The notes below the pieces were generated by a model, which worked only from the letters and a program-made list of their open reading frames with translations, ran no database searches and had not been told where the DNA came from. From Halomonas campaniensis (GTDB lineage: Bacteria > Pseudomonadota > Gammaproteobacteria > Pseudomonadales > Halomonadaceae): DNA of 57,343 bases. This document shows, in pieces, positions 41,101-48,159 of this stretch. The stretch covers positions 22,799-80,141 of the forward strand of contig NZ_JPUA01000025.1 in the NCBI RefSeq assembly GCF_002211105.1, written 5' to 3'. Every line of letters starts with the position of its first letter. The stretch's first letter is position 1. Made by a program: the position numbers and the translations under genes.

Positions 41101-43764
41101 GTCAAACCAAAGGTGGTAGTGGTGGCGTAGTCTAGACCACGCCCGGAAGGGAATGAATGAGGCCGTTAGGGAAAGCAACACCGGTGCCCCGACAACGGCC
41201 AGTAGTAGCAGTGTACTGGTGATCGCCATGCTCAGCGGCAACTGCCAGCTAACCGCAAGGCTTGCCAGCACTAATGGTGGCGTTACCGAGCGGCGCAGGT
41301 TGCCGAGCATTTTTAGGCGACCAGTGAGCGGCAGCGCCGGGGCGATTAGCCAAGGGAGCAGTTGCCAATCTCCGCGTGTCCAGCGGTGCTGGCGCTTGGC
41401 GGCTACGTCATAGCGGGCTGGGAAGTCTTCAATCACTTCGATATCGGAGGCGAGTCCCGCACGGGCAAACACACCCTCGAACAGATCGTGGCTGAGCAGG
41501 CTGTTGTCGGGCACCCGGCCAGCCAGCGAGGCTTCAAAGGCATCGATCGCGTAAATACCTTTACCGGCGAACGAGCCTTCACCGACCAGATCCTGATAGA
41601 GATCTGAAATAGCGACGGCGTAAGGGTCGATGCCCCCTGGCGCGGAGAATAGCCGCTGGTAGATGGAGCCTTCGCCCCCCGTGGGCAGCGACGGAGTAAC
41701 GCGAGGCTGCAATATCGCGTACCCCTCCACGACTCGGCGTAGTTGTTGATCCAGTCGTGGCTGGTTTAACGGATGCGCCATTTTACCGATCAACCGGCTG
41801 GCTGCGCCCCGAGGCAGGCGAGTGTCGGCATCCAGAGTGATGACGTAGCGCACGTCACTGGGCAGCGGCGGCGGCTCAATAAAGGTGGTGTCCGTGGCGC
41901 CACGTAGCAGGCGGTTTAGCTCGTGTAGCTTGCCCCGCTTACGCTCCCATCCCATCCAGGTATTCTCGCTGGCGTTAAATACCCGCCGCCTATGGAGCAG
42001 AAAGAAGCGTTTATCGCTATCGAGGGCGAGAGGACAATAACGCTTATTTAACTGCTCCACTGCTGCTTGGGCAGCCGTTAACAGCGCTGTCTCATGGGGG
42101 AGTTCCGCTTGGGGGGAATCCACGCCGTCAAGCAGCAGCGCATAGCCAAGCGCCCCCTCACCGCTGGATAAGTGGTGCACTTCAAGATGCTCAATCTGTT
42201 CGCGCAGTTCTTCTTCGCTGGTCAGCAGCGTAGGCACCGCCACCAGGGTTCTTAACTGAGGCGGAACGCCTTTGGCAAGGTCGAGCCCTGGCAGCGGCTG
42301 AGCGTCGATAGCGTAGATAATCAGGCGGTTCACGATCAGCGTCGCGACTTCCATAATGGGCAGGAAGCCGAACGCCCCTAGTAGTATTAGCCAGGGTAGC
42401 GGTACGTCGCCCATCGCCAGCGGCAACGAAAGCAGCAGCCCGCCGGCCAGCGTCATCAGGCTCAGCGTCACTACGCCCATCAGTACGATATAGCTGCGAA
42501 TGCCGTGATGAATGAGTGTCCGGCGCAGCCATTGGCGTGAGGAGGGGGTAAAGCGTATCTGCCGCTCAAGGGTTATCCGCCCTGAGCCCACCAAGAAGTA
42601 GCCAGCGTCTCCCCGGCGTGCAGCTTCGACCGGGTCGCTGGTGGCGACCCCCGCCTGTTGGGAGAGTGAGAGCGCCGCTTCGACTACCTCAAGCTCGCTG
42701 AAACGGGAGCCACGAGCGAGTTGTTCTATGGCGCTGCGATACTGATTGCGGGTGGGGAAATCGAGCTGGCTGAAGTGGCTCTGCTGGCGTAACCGCCTAT
42801 CTACCAAACTAACGCTCTCAAACAGCTCGGCCCAGTCGATGCTGGAGACGAAACGCATGCTGGTGATGATATTGCGCACGGTAACGTTGGCGGCGCCTTG
42901 GCGCTGCTGGGCGTGCTGAACCATGTCGTCAATACTTTCACCCTGCTGGCCAATCTGCTCATCTAGCCAGCCTACCAGCGGGCTACAGCGGGGGTCTAAG
43001 CCGCGTAGCCGCTTAGCGAGCTGCGCGGTGAAGGGCTCTGCTAATGGCCCTTTATGAATATTGAGCGTGCTGGTTTCCAGGTGAAAGGTATGACGTTCCA
43101 GGGAGGTTTGCCGGTCGGTGGGCGTTAGCCATTTAGCGGCCAATGCATCGGCTTCGTCCCTTGCGGTTTGTTCGCTGATAATTTGGTCGGCAAGGCGTCG
43201 CAGGTTCTCGATCAGCACAATACGTAGCGTGATCGCCACCGCCCAGAGCTCGCCTATGGTCAATGGCTGAACGCGCTGATAAGCGGTGATAAAGTTCTGC
43301 AAATTATCCAGGTCGACATGGCTGTCGGTATGCGCCACAAAGGCCCAGGCGATCCCGAATACCCGCGGGTAGCCTGCAAAAGGCCCGTTGGCTAACTTCG
43401 GTAGCTGACGGTAATACCCAGGGGGAAGGTCGCTGCGTATCTCACGAATTTGCGCTTCAATTAGGTGGTAATTATCGAGCAGCCAAGCGGCAGCAGGCAC
43501 AATTTCTCGCCCACCTGCCAGCGCTGTGGCGCTGGCGCGGTAAACGTCCAACAGGGCGCGCGCGTTATCGTTGAGCCGTCTTGTTAACGATACTACTTTG
43601 GGTGGCGTGCTGGTCACTGCTTGGTTAAGCGCCAAGCTTCCTGCGTGCTGTTCAAGTCGCTCTGCGCTGAAGAGCTCTTCCCTGACGGGGGCAGTGGAGT
43701 TCCACGGCGCTGCAAACGTAGGGTGCGGACGCACAAAACGGAGAAGTTGTTTCACAGATTCCAT
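35167..43764 (-). CDS. ndvB: Cyclic beta-1,2-glucan synthase
   Basis: A 2865-residue inner-membrane enzyme, close to the roughly 2830-2870 residues of rhizobial NdvB and Brucella Cgs. It would make and cyclise beta-1,2-glucan from UDP-glucose. Order of domains: a cytosolic N-terminal region; two membrane segments at about 420-480; a GT84 transferase with TLDADT near residue 640, SHDLFEG, and QHRWTRGDW near residue 795; more membrane segments at about 830-990; a glycoamylase-like domain around 1290-1510 (GISESAYN near residue 1393); and two GH94-type modules. The last GH94 module carries GGGDWNDGM near residue 2535, which includes the expected catalytic Asp. No frameshift is seen. The exporter gene ndvA is not in the window. 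A 16-nt Crp/Fnr-associated motif lies about 75 bases upstream. Confidence 0.93.
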   Translation of the reverse strand: MESVKQLLRFVRPHPTFAAPWNSTAPVREELFSAERLEQHAGSLALNQAVTSTPPKVVSLTRRLNDNARALLDVYRASATALAGGREIVPAAAWLLDNYHLIEAQIREIRSDLPPGYYRQLPKLANGPFAGYPRVFGIAWAFVAHTDSHVDLDNLQNFITAYQRVQPLTIGELWAVAITLRIVLIENLRRLADQIISEQTARDEADALAAKWLTPTDRQTSLERHTFHLETSTLNIHKGPLAEPFTAQLAKRLRGLDPRCSPLVGWLDEQIGQQGESIDDMVQHAQQRQGAANVTVRNIITSMRFVSSIDWAELFESVSLVDRRLRQQSHFSQLDFPTRNQYRSAIEQLARGSRFSELEVVEAALSLSQQAGVATSDPVEAARRGDAGYFLVGSGRITLERQIRFTPSSRQWLRRTLIHHGIRSYIVLMGVVTLSLMTLAGGLLLSLPLAMGDVPLPWLILLGAFGFLPIMEVATLIVNRLIIYAIDAQPLPGLDLAKGVPPQLRTLVAVPTLLTSEEELREQIEHLEVHHLSSGEGALGYALLLDGVDSPQAELPHETALLTAAQAAVEQLNKRYCPLALDSDKRFFLLHRRRVFNASENTWMGWERKRGKLHELNRLLRGATDTTFIEPPPLPSDVRYVITLDADTRLPRGAASRLIGKMAHPLNQPRLDQQLRRVVEGYAILQPRVTPSLPTGGEGSIYQRLFSAPGGIDPYAVAISDLYQDLVGEGSFAGKGIYAIDAFEASLAGRVPDNSLLSHDLFEGVFARAGLASDIEVIEDFPARYDVAAKRQHRWTRGDWQLLPWLIAPALPLTGRLKMLGNLRRSVTPPLVLASLAVSWQLPLSMAITSTLLLLAVVGAPVLLSLTASFIPFRAWSRLRHHYHLWFDELKLGSAQMLLLILFLPDQAWRMLDAIARTLVRVLVTHRRLLEWTSAAQSMKSPPLTVMGFYQRMAPGTALGLAVVISALWTASHTWPLTLPMALLWLAAPAVASWLSSSTSVVVQPTISEEEALELRVIARRTWRFFETFVTATDHRLPPDNFQEDPQPVLAQRTSPTNMGLYLLSTVAARDFGWMGTHETLERLETTLGVMLGLPRYRGHFYNWYATHDLRPLNPRYVSTVDSGNLAGHLIAIANACETWQTAGYLADPREGIADTLNLARQTLKQASTLSEKFTVQLSVQLEAIDAQLKGNVMSPVCLANIAALTDSTLTLARTPLNEHSDPYSEDLLFWLQALHASVTQHGHDRETQPNFEAGALALRLQQLADSARRLALGMDFAFLLDSERQLLSIGYSLDDHCLDTSCYDLLASEARLASLFAIAKGDIPTRHWFKLGRAATPVTFGSALISWSGSMFEYLMPSLVMRAPGGSLLEQTNRLVVKRQETYAAQLSAPWGISESAYNARDREFTYQYSNFGVPGLGLKRGLSADLVIAPYATGLAAMVDPSSACRNFKRLAEMGALGRYGFYEALDFTRSRLPTGEKVVIVRSFMAHHQGMTIAAIANTLHHGQMRARFHREPMIQASELLLQERVPRNVAIAHPRAEEVKSNASQMINEAQTIRRVSTAASGPPVTHLLSNGCYSVMLTATGGGYSRWRNVAISRWQPDATRDHLGSFIFLRDAKHPGVWTATGQTAAHPVGALDEHSHALFAEDYARYSHRHDDITSHLEVLVSGEDDSEVRHLSLTNSGRHARDITITSYLELVLTAPSADNAHPAFAKMFVVTEYLEAFNALIATRRRRSPDEEQVWAAHFAVVEGHTVGELEFETDRARFLGRGRSTLHASALAEGQHLSGSVGSVLDPIFALRYCLRVAPGKAARIAYWTVVASSREALMDLIDKHHDRSAFERAKPLAWTQAQVQLRHLGIQPEEAADFQRLAAPILYPDARFRASSEAIVRGAGPQSRLWQHGISGDLPIILLRIDSIDDICQVRQLLRAHEYWRMKRLGVDVVIINERSSSYIQDLQQAIETAVLSSQTQPRLKKDFAQGAVIALRADLISLEVRMQLQSIACVALMAHRGSIANQLALTLPTRLATTSPQALVKRPLPRHTPHNANETPLPALEFFNGLGGFAQKGREYVTTLEAGSSTPAPWINVVANAGFGFQVSAEGAGYVWADNSRENQLTAWSNDPVMDPSGDVIYVRDDETMALFTATAHPLRDHGRYLARHGFGYSQFEHQADGIALELLHFVPLEDPLRISRLRLSNHSGRPRKLSVTAYAEWVLGTSRSGSAPFLISHPDANSGALLVENPWNINFPGRVAFLDIGTQPTSWTADRCEFIGHGGSLGSPAGLRSQAPLSGTHGAGLDPCAALNRSVTLGAGESVDIVVLMGQSSSTAEAKSLIARYRQADIDAELALVTAHWQTQLNAIQVSTPDRAMDIMLNGWLMYQTIACRITARSGFYQASGAYGFRDQLQDGMALTFTSPETTRQHLLRAASRQFVEGDVQHWWLPHSGQGVRTRISDDRVWLAYACARYIATSHDTAVLDEPVSFLEGAELAPEEHDCFFQPMIAGETASLFEHCARGLDQSIELTGEHGLPLIGGGDWNDGMNRVGEAGEGESVWLGWLLVHTLELFLPYAQQREKQAPSATPRAERWRAHITALRIALESNAWDGQWYRRATFDDGSWLGSRESDACQIDSIAQTWAVLSGAADSHRAALAMASMERELVRHDEQLALLFWPPFDQPQRDPGYIGGYPPGMRENGGQYSHAAMWAILAFAKLGEGSKAHRLFALLNPINHARTAEEVARYHVEPYVVAADVYSVAPHTGRGGWTWYTGSAGWMYRAGVEGILGIRREGGWLVLAPCLPQDWPGYSATLNIANTRYTVKVITANESPSAQLDGRILTRQQGEVRIPLDGKQHHLEVFIKQTTATEQ

Positions 43765-43838
43765 CCTGGTAAGAGTGCACCTCGGCGCACCAACGATGCT
43801 TCCTTACCAGAACAATGGTCGTGATGTGAGGTTGCGTC

Positions 43839-43854
43839 CGTGCGCTAGCGCACA
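43839..43854. promoter_or_regulatory. Shared Crp/Fnr-associated motif, site 3 (ndvB promoter)
   Basis: CGTGCGCTAGCGCACA matches TGTRCGYTARCGYACA at 14 of 16 positions, differing only in its first base and one near it, and contains a perfect 12-bp palindrome, TGCGCTAGCGCA. It lies 75-90 bases upstream of the ndvB start. The same motif precedes both Crp/Fnr genes 25 kb away. Confidence 0.5.
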
Positions 43855-43932
43855 TTGCGCTTTTTCACTGCGCTTATGCAGGCTATATGAGCTACTTGGG
43901 TAACGTTAAGACAGTGATGCCACCTCGAGCAT

Positions 43933-44556
43933 CTAGCCTGCTTCATGCCTGCGCAGTGTCCAGTATCCTCCCCACAGCCGGGTTGCCGTAGTGATAAGGC
44001 AGGCAATAGAGAAGAGTATAGCCAAAATGGGAAAGTGTTCAGGGAATAAGCAAAATACCACTAGTGCCAGCACGGTTTCGGTGCCTTCGGTTAACCCCTC
44101 TAAATAGTAGAACGCTTTGTTGGGAAAGTGAGCGCGCTCTATGGCTTGCTGCTTGGCGGCAATGGCAAAGGCTAGAAACGAGGTGCCTGTACCGATAAAG
44201 GCAAATAGCAGCAGCGCAGCGGCGAGGGCGTTCTGGCTGGGATTCGCCAATGCGAAACCCAGCACCACTGCGGCATAGAAAACAAAATCGAGCCCAATAT
44301 CCAGAAACCCGCCTGCGTCGCTTGAGCGCCCGGCTAAACGTGCCAAGGCGCCATCAACACCGTCGCCCAGACGGTTAAGCACAATTACCAGCAGGGCGAA
44401 TCCGTACTGCTCCCATGCCAGCAGAGGCAGGGCCGTTATACCCAATACAAAAGCGCTAAGTGTCACTTGATCGGGGGTGATGTGCTTATTCAGTAACGTC
44501 TTTGCGATGCGTCTCAAGGGGCGCTGGGTAAGCGGCATTGTCCAGCGGTCAAGCAC
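43933..44556 (-). CDS. CDP-alcohol phosphatidyltransferase family protein
   Basis: A 207-residue membrane protein with six segments. The family's catalytic motif, D-G-x2-D/A-R-x8-G-x3-D-x3-D, is visible as RLGDGVDGALARLAGR followed by GGFLDIGLDF. These enzymes transfer a phosphatidyl or similar group from a CDP-alcohol to an acceptor alcohol; which phospholipid or osmolyte it makes cannot be read from sequence. The GTG start is supported by GAGGAG six to eight bases upstream. It lies upstream of ndvB on the same strand, but a 168-base gap containing a motif and probable promoter separates them. Confidence 0.87.
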   Translation of the reverse strand: MLDRWTMPLTQRPLRRIAKTLLNKHITPDQVTLSAFVLGITALPLLAWEQYGFALLVIVLNRLGDGVDGALARLAGRSSDAGGFLDIGLDFVFYAAVVLGFALANPSQNALAAALLLFAFIGTGTSFLAFAIAAKQQAIERAHFPNKAFYYLEGLTEGTETVLALVVFCLFPEHFPILAILFSIACLITTATRLWGGYWTLRRHEAG

Positions 44557-44655
44557 ACGTTTCTCCTCAACAGGTATAGGAAAGTCTACGTTAATAATAC
44601 CGACAACTTACGTAGTTCATACGCTGATGTCACCGTTAGCATTACCGCATAGTTA

Positions 44656-44679
44656 AACTAAAGTTGTTAGACTTTGGTT
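44656..44679. promoter_or_regulatory. Imperfect inverted repeat upstream of the DASS transporter
   Basis: AACTAAAGT and ACTTTGGTT form nine-base arms with one mismatch across six bases, in the AT-rich 274-base spacer between the divergent CDP-alcohol transferase and transporter genes. It could be an operator, but no adjacent regulator points to one. Confidence 0.3.
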
Positions 44680-44830
44680 GTAATTATGGGTAAATCACTG
44701 GACTAATTGCCTATTGCAGTTAATAAAGGGCGCCAAAGGAGGTTCCGTATTGCCCCGCGTGCGGCATATATGTCGGAATGTTGATCCTCGATTTGTTCTT
44801 TTCACTCTGACCGTAAGTGGCGCAAATTGT

Positions 44831-46480
44831 ATGCATAAAACTGCCCTGATGACGGTATGGGATCAGCTATGGCACTCCCACTACCAAGCCAAAAATCTAT
44901 TGATGTGCGCGCTGCCGACGGGTGGGGCCGCCAACGCCGCGGCTTCCAATGCCAAGCGCGATCCTTCCCATCAACCTAAGCCGCCTGCCTACACCACTCC
45001 GCAAAAGATTGGCCTGCTGCTTGGCCCACTGCTGTTCGCTTTTGTGGTGATGTTCTTTCACCCTGAAGACTTAAGTTTTGAAGGGCGCATGGTGCTCGCC
45101 ACCACCCTGTGGGTAGCCGTATGGTGGATCACCGAAGCTATTCCTATCCCCGCGACTTCGTTGCTGCCCATTGTGCTATTGCCGATTACCGGCGCGTTGG
45201 ATGGCAATACCGTCACGGCCGCCTACGGTAACCCAATTATTTTCCTGTTTCTGGGCGGTTTTATGATCGCGCTGGCAATGGAGCGATGGGATCTCCACAA
45301 GCGTATCGCGCTGTCGATTATCGCCGTGCTGGGCACCAGTATTAATAGCATCGTGTTTGGTTTTATGGCCGCGACCGGCTTTTTGTCGATGTGGGTCTCC
45401 AATACCGCGTCGGTCATGATGATGCTGCCGATTGGTACCGCTATCGTCTACCAGGTGAGCCAAGAGCTGGCAAAAAGTGACGGCGACCACAGTGACGAAA
45501 TCGATAAGTTCAGCAAAGCGCTGATTTTTGGTATCGGTTATGGCGGCACCATTGGGGGATTAGGCACGCTAATTGGTACCCCACCGAATATCATTCTCGC
45601 TGCCATTGTGAATGAACTGTTTGGCATCGAGATCTCCTTTGCCGGTTGGCTCATGTTTGCTTTTCCCGTCGTGCTGGTGTTGCTGTTTAGCACCTGGCTA
45701 CTACTAACGCGGGTATTTTTCCGTATCGAGTTTAGTCACCTGCCGGGCGGGCGAGAGCTGATTAACAAAGAAAAAGCAGCGCTGGGTAACACCAGTTTCG
45801 AAGAGAAAGCGGTACTGGCGGTGTTTTTGTTCGCTGCCTTTATGTGGATCACCCGCTCGTTCTTGTGGCAGGGGCAGATCATCAATATCCCCGGCATTAA
45901 TGACACCATGATCGCGATAGTCGCTGCGCTGCTGCTGTTTTTGATTCCCTCCAAAAACAAAGGCGGCTGCCTACTGGGTTGGGACGTGGCGAAAGATGTG
46001 CCTTGGGGCATTCTGCTCCTGTTCGGGGGTGGTTTGGCGATTGCCGCAGGCTTTGGCTCTTCCGGCTTGGCAGAGTGGATTGGCGGGCAAATGAGCGTTC
46101 TGGAAGGCGCCAACTTCCTGCTGGTCATCCTGCTGGCGACCGGCATGGTGCTGTTCTTGACCGAAATCACCTCGAATACCGCAACGGCCACCATGATTCT
46201 GCCGGTGTTGGCGTCGCTGGCGCTGGCGCTGGATATCCACCCCTTTGTGCTGATGGTGCCCGCCGCCATGGCGGCTAACTGCGCCTTTATGCTGCCAGTA
46301 GGTACCCCGCCCAACGCTATCATCTTCGCCACTGGCAAACTGAAAATTATCGAGATGGTGCGCACCGGCTTCTGGATCAACATCATCGCCATGCTGCTGA
46401 TTGTGGCGGCGGTGTACTTCCTGCTGCCGGTCATGTGGGGAGTTGACCTCACCAACTACCCTGACGCCTTCCGTCGCTAG
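44831..46480 (+). CDS. DASS-family sodium/dicarboxylate symporter
   Basis: About 549 residues with 11-12 membrane segments. The SLC13/DASS signatures are LWVAVWWITEAIPIPATSLLPIV, the SNT-type motif in WVSNTASVMMMLPIG, GGTIGGLGTLIGTPPNII, and TEITSNTATATMILPV with PVGTPPNAIIFATG near the end. It imports dicarboxylates such as succinate or malate with sodium. The N-terminus is unclear: ATGs at 44831 and 44849 and a later one are possible, and a long frame from a TTG at 44714 is less likely. A strong terminator follows. Confidence 0.88.
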   Translation: MHKTALMTVWDQLWHSHYQAKNLLMCALPTGGAANAAASNAKRDPSHQPKPPAYTTPQKIGLLLGPLLFAFVVMFFHPEDLSFEGRMVLATTLWVAVWWITEAIPIPATSLLPIVLLPITGALDGNTVTAAYGNPIIFLFLGGFMIALAMERWDLHKRIALSIIAVLGTSINSIVFGFMAATGFLSMWVSNTASVMMMLPIGTAIVYQVSQELAKSDGDHSDEIDKFSKALIFGIGYGGTIGGLGTLIGTPPNIILAAIVNELFGIEISFAGWLMFAFPVVLVLLFSTWLLLTRVFFRIEFSHLPGGRELINKEKAALGNTSFEEKAVLAVFLFAAFMWITRSFLWQGQIINIPGINDTMIAIVAALLLFLIPSKNKGGCLLGWDVAKDVPWGILLLFGGGLAIAAGFGSSGLAEWIGGQMSVLEGANFLLVILLATGMVLFLTEITSNTATATMILPVLASLALALDIHPFVLMVPAAMAANCAFMLPVGTPPNAIIFATGKLKIIEMVRTGFWINIIAMLLIVAAVYFLLPVMWGVDLTNYPDAFRR

Positions 46481-46514
46481 CGTTGGTAGAGCCTAGAACC
46501 TTTAGAGAACCATC

Positions 46515-46540
46515 AGCCCCGCCATTGAGCGGGGCTTTTT
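46515..46540 (+). terminator. Terminator after the DASS transporter
   Basis: AGCCCCGC pairs with GCGGGGCT across six bases and is followed by TTTTT, a classic intrinsic terminator 34 bases after the stop. Confidence 0.88.
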
Positions 46541-46690
46541 GTTAGTAGTTGTTTAATCACATCGCGTTTATAAACAATATTAAAGTTCACCATAGAGATT
46601 AGACAAATCACAGCGCTTAACTATAGTGCCTACAAGGTGCCATAAGCATAAGAGAGAGTAGAGTTTCATGGCGTAATAAGGAGATGAGCA

Positions 46691-47206
46691 ATGGAACTGC
46701 TTGAAAAAGTTAGCGCGTATTTACAAAAGCATGAACTTAAAATGGCCACAGCGGAGTCTTATACTGCGGGGTTAATTGTTTCCGAACTCGCCAGAGTGCC
46801 GGGCAGCGGGCAATCGATAGACTGTGGCTTAGCGGTTTACTCACCCGAGGCCAAAAATCGCTACTTGGCCGTCAGTTTTGAAACCATCGATAACCACGGG
46901 TTAACCAGTGAAGCAACCGTGCGTGAAATGGCATTGGGCGCATTAAATAATAATGATGCCAATGTGGCGCTGGCCAATACGGGGATTGCGGGGCCTGAGC
47001 CTCACGATGGAATACCTGTTGGTACGGTATGCTTTGCCTGGGCCTTTCGGCATAACCAACAGATATTCCTAACCACCGAAACGCGGCGTTTCTCAGGTGA
47101 CCGGAATCAGGTTCGTCTCGCCGCAGCTCATTACGCTCTGGAAATGGTTCCGCAGCAACATGGTGAAGTGCTGGCAGGTAACGCGCCGCGTGTTGATGAG
47201 TCGTAA
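46691..47206 (+). CDS. pncC: Nicotinamide-nucleotide amidohydrolase (CinA C-terminal type)
   Basis: A 171-residue stand-alone CinA C-terminal domain, the PncC enzyme that deamidates nicotinamide mononucleotide to nicotinate mononucleotide. Visible motifs are TAESYTAGLI near residue 19, where most family members have TAESCTGG, and NTGIAGPEPHDGIPVGTVCF near residue 97. The Cys-Thr-Gly to Tyr-Thr-Ala change beside the catalytic Ser is unusual and may alter activity. AAGGAG lies upstream. The next gene is nadE, which uses the downstream product of the same salvage route. Confidence 0.85.
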   Translation: MELLEKVSAYLQKHELKMATAESYTAGLIVSELARVPGSGQSIDCGLAVYSPEAKNRYLAVSFETIDNHGLTSEATVREMALGALNNNDANVALANTGIAGPEPHDGIPVGTVCFAWAFRHNQQIFLTTETRRFSGDRNQVRLAAAHYALEMVPQQHGEVLAGNAPRVDES

Positions 47207-47245
47207 CAGCGATTCCCTATCAATTGCATGGAGGCAGAACGAGCA

Positions 47246-48070
47246 ATGACTCAACAAGCAGATCAGCAACAGCTTATTCAGTCAGCGTTACAGGTGAAGG
47301 CATCTATTGCGCCGAGTGATGAAATCAATACCCGGGTCGAGTTTCTTTGCAGCCAAATGCTAGAGACAGGCCAGCACGGACTGGTACTGGGTATCAGTGG
47401 CGGCGTGGACTCAACTGTTGCGGGGCGGTTAGCTCAGTTAGCTGTCGAAAAAGCTCGCGATAAAGGGTTTGACGCCTGTTTCTACGCGATGCGCTTGCCT
47501 TACGGGGATCAAAAAGATGAAGAGGACGCTCAACAGGCACTCACCTTTATCGGCCCCGATGAAGTGTTAGCAGTAAACGTAAAGCCTGCTAGCGACGCTA
47601 TGCTAACTTCTCTGGAAGAAGGGGGGCTGGAGTTTAAAGATGCTGCTCAGCGGGACTTTGTATTGGGCAATATCAAGGCGCGACAGCGCATGGTTGCCCA
47701 ATATGCCGTCGCGGGGGCTAAGTCAGGTTTAGTGGTGGGGACTGATCAAGCGGCGGAAGCGTTGATGGGTTTTTTCACCAAATATGGTGACGGTGCATGC
47801 GACTTGGCGCCACTGACCGGTCTTACCAAAGCGCAGGTAAGAGAGATTGGCGCCGCCTTGGGTGCGCCCGCCTCCCTGGTCGAGAAACTGCCCACTGCCG
47901 ATTTGGAATCACTGCAACCTCAATTGGCTGATGAAGAGGCAATGGGTGTCACCTACGCTGAAATCGACGCGTTTCTTAGCGGCCAGGAGGTGAGCGAGCA
48001 GGCTTACACGACCATTACCCGCACCTATCAACGCACCGAACATAAACGCCAGCTACCCAAAACGCCGTAG
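47246..48070 (+). CDS. nadE: NAD synthetase, ammonia-dependent
   Basis: A 274-residue cytosolic enzyme that amidates nicotinate adenine dinucleotide to NAD using ammonia; there is no glutaminase domain. The ATP pyrophosphatase loop, SGGVDST, is near residue 52. The C-terminal half has VVGTDQAAEALMGFFTKYGD and LTKAQVREIGAALGAP. I chose the ATG at 47246 because GGAGG lies 11 bases upstream; an ATG six codons earlier overlaps that site. It lies 39 bases after pncC, and the pair would deamidate NMN and re-amidate at the NAD step. Confidence 0.92.
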   Translation: MTQQADQQQLIQSALQVKASIAPSDEINTRVEFLCSQMLETGQHGLVLGISGGVDSTVAGRLAQLAVEKARDKGFDACFYAMRLPYGDQKDEEDAQQALTFIGPDEVLAVNVKPASDAMLTSLEEGGLEFKDAAQRDFVLGNIKARQRMVAQYAVAGAKSGLVVGTDQAAEALMGFFTKYGDGACDLAPLTGLTKAQVREIGAALGAPASLVEKLPTADLESLQPQLADEEAMGVTYAEIDAFLSGQEVSEQAYTTITRTYQRTEHKRQLPKTP

Positions 48071-48159
48071 CATCATTTGATACAAGCTTAACGCAAGCGC
48101 TAAACGCAGCCCTATTAGGTTGTTATGATGCCGCTACACTATTGGCAGTTGAGCTTGTT

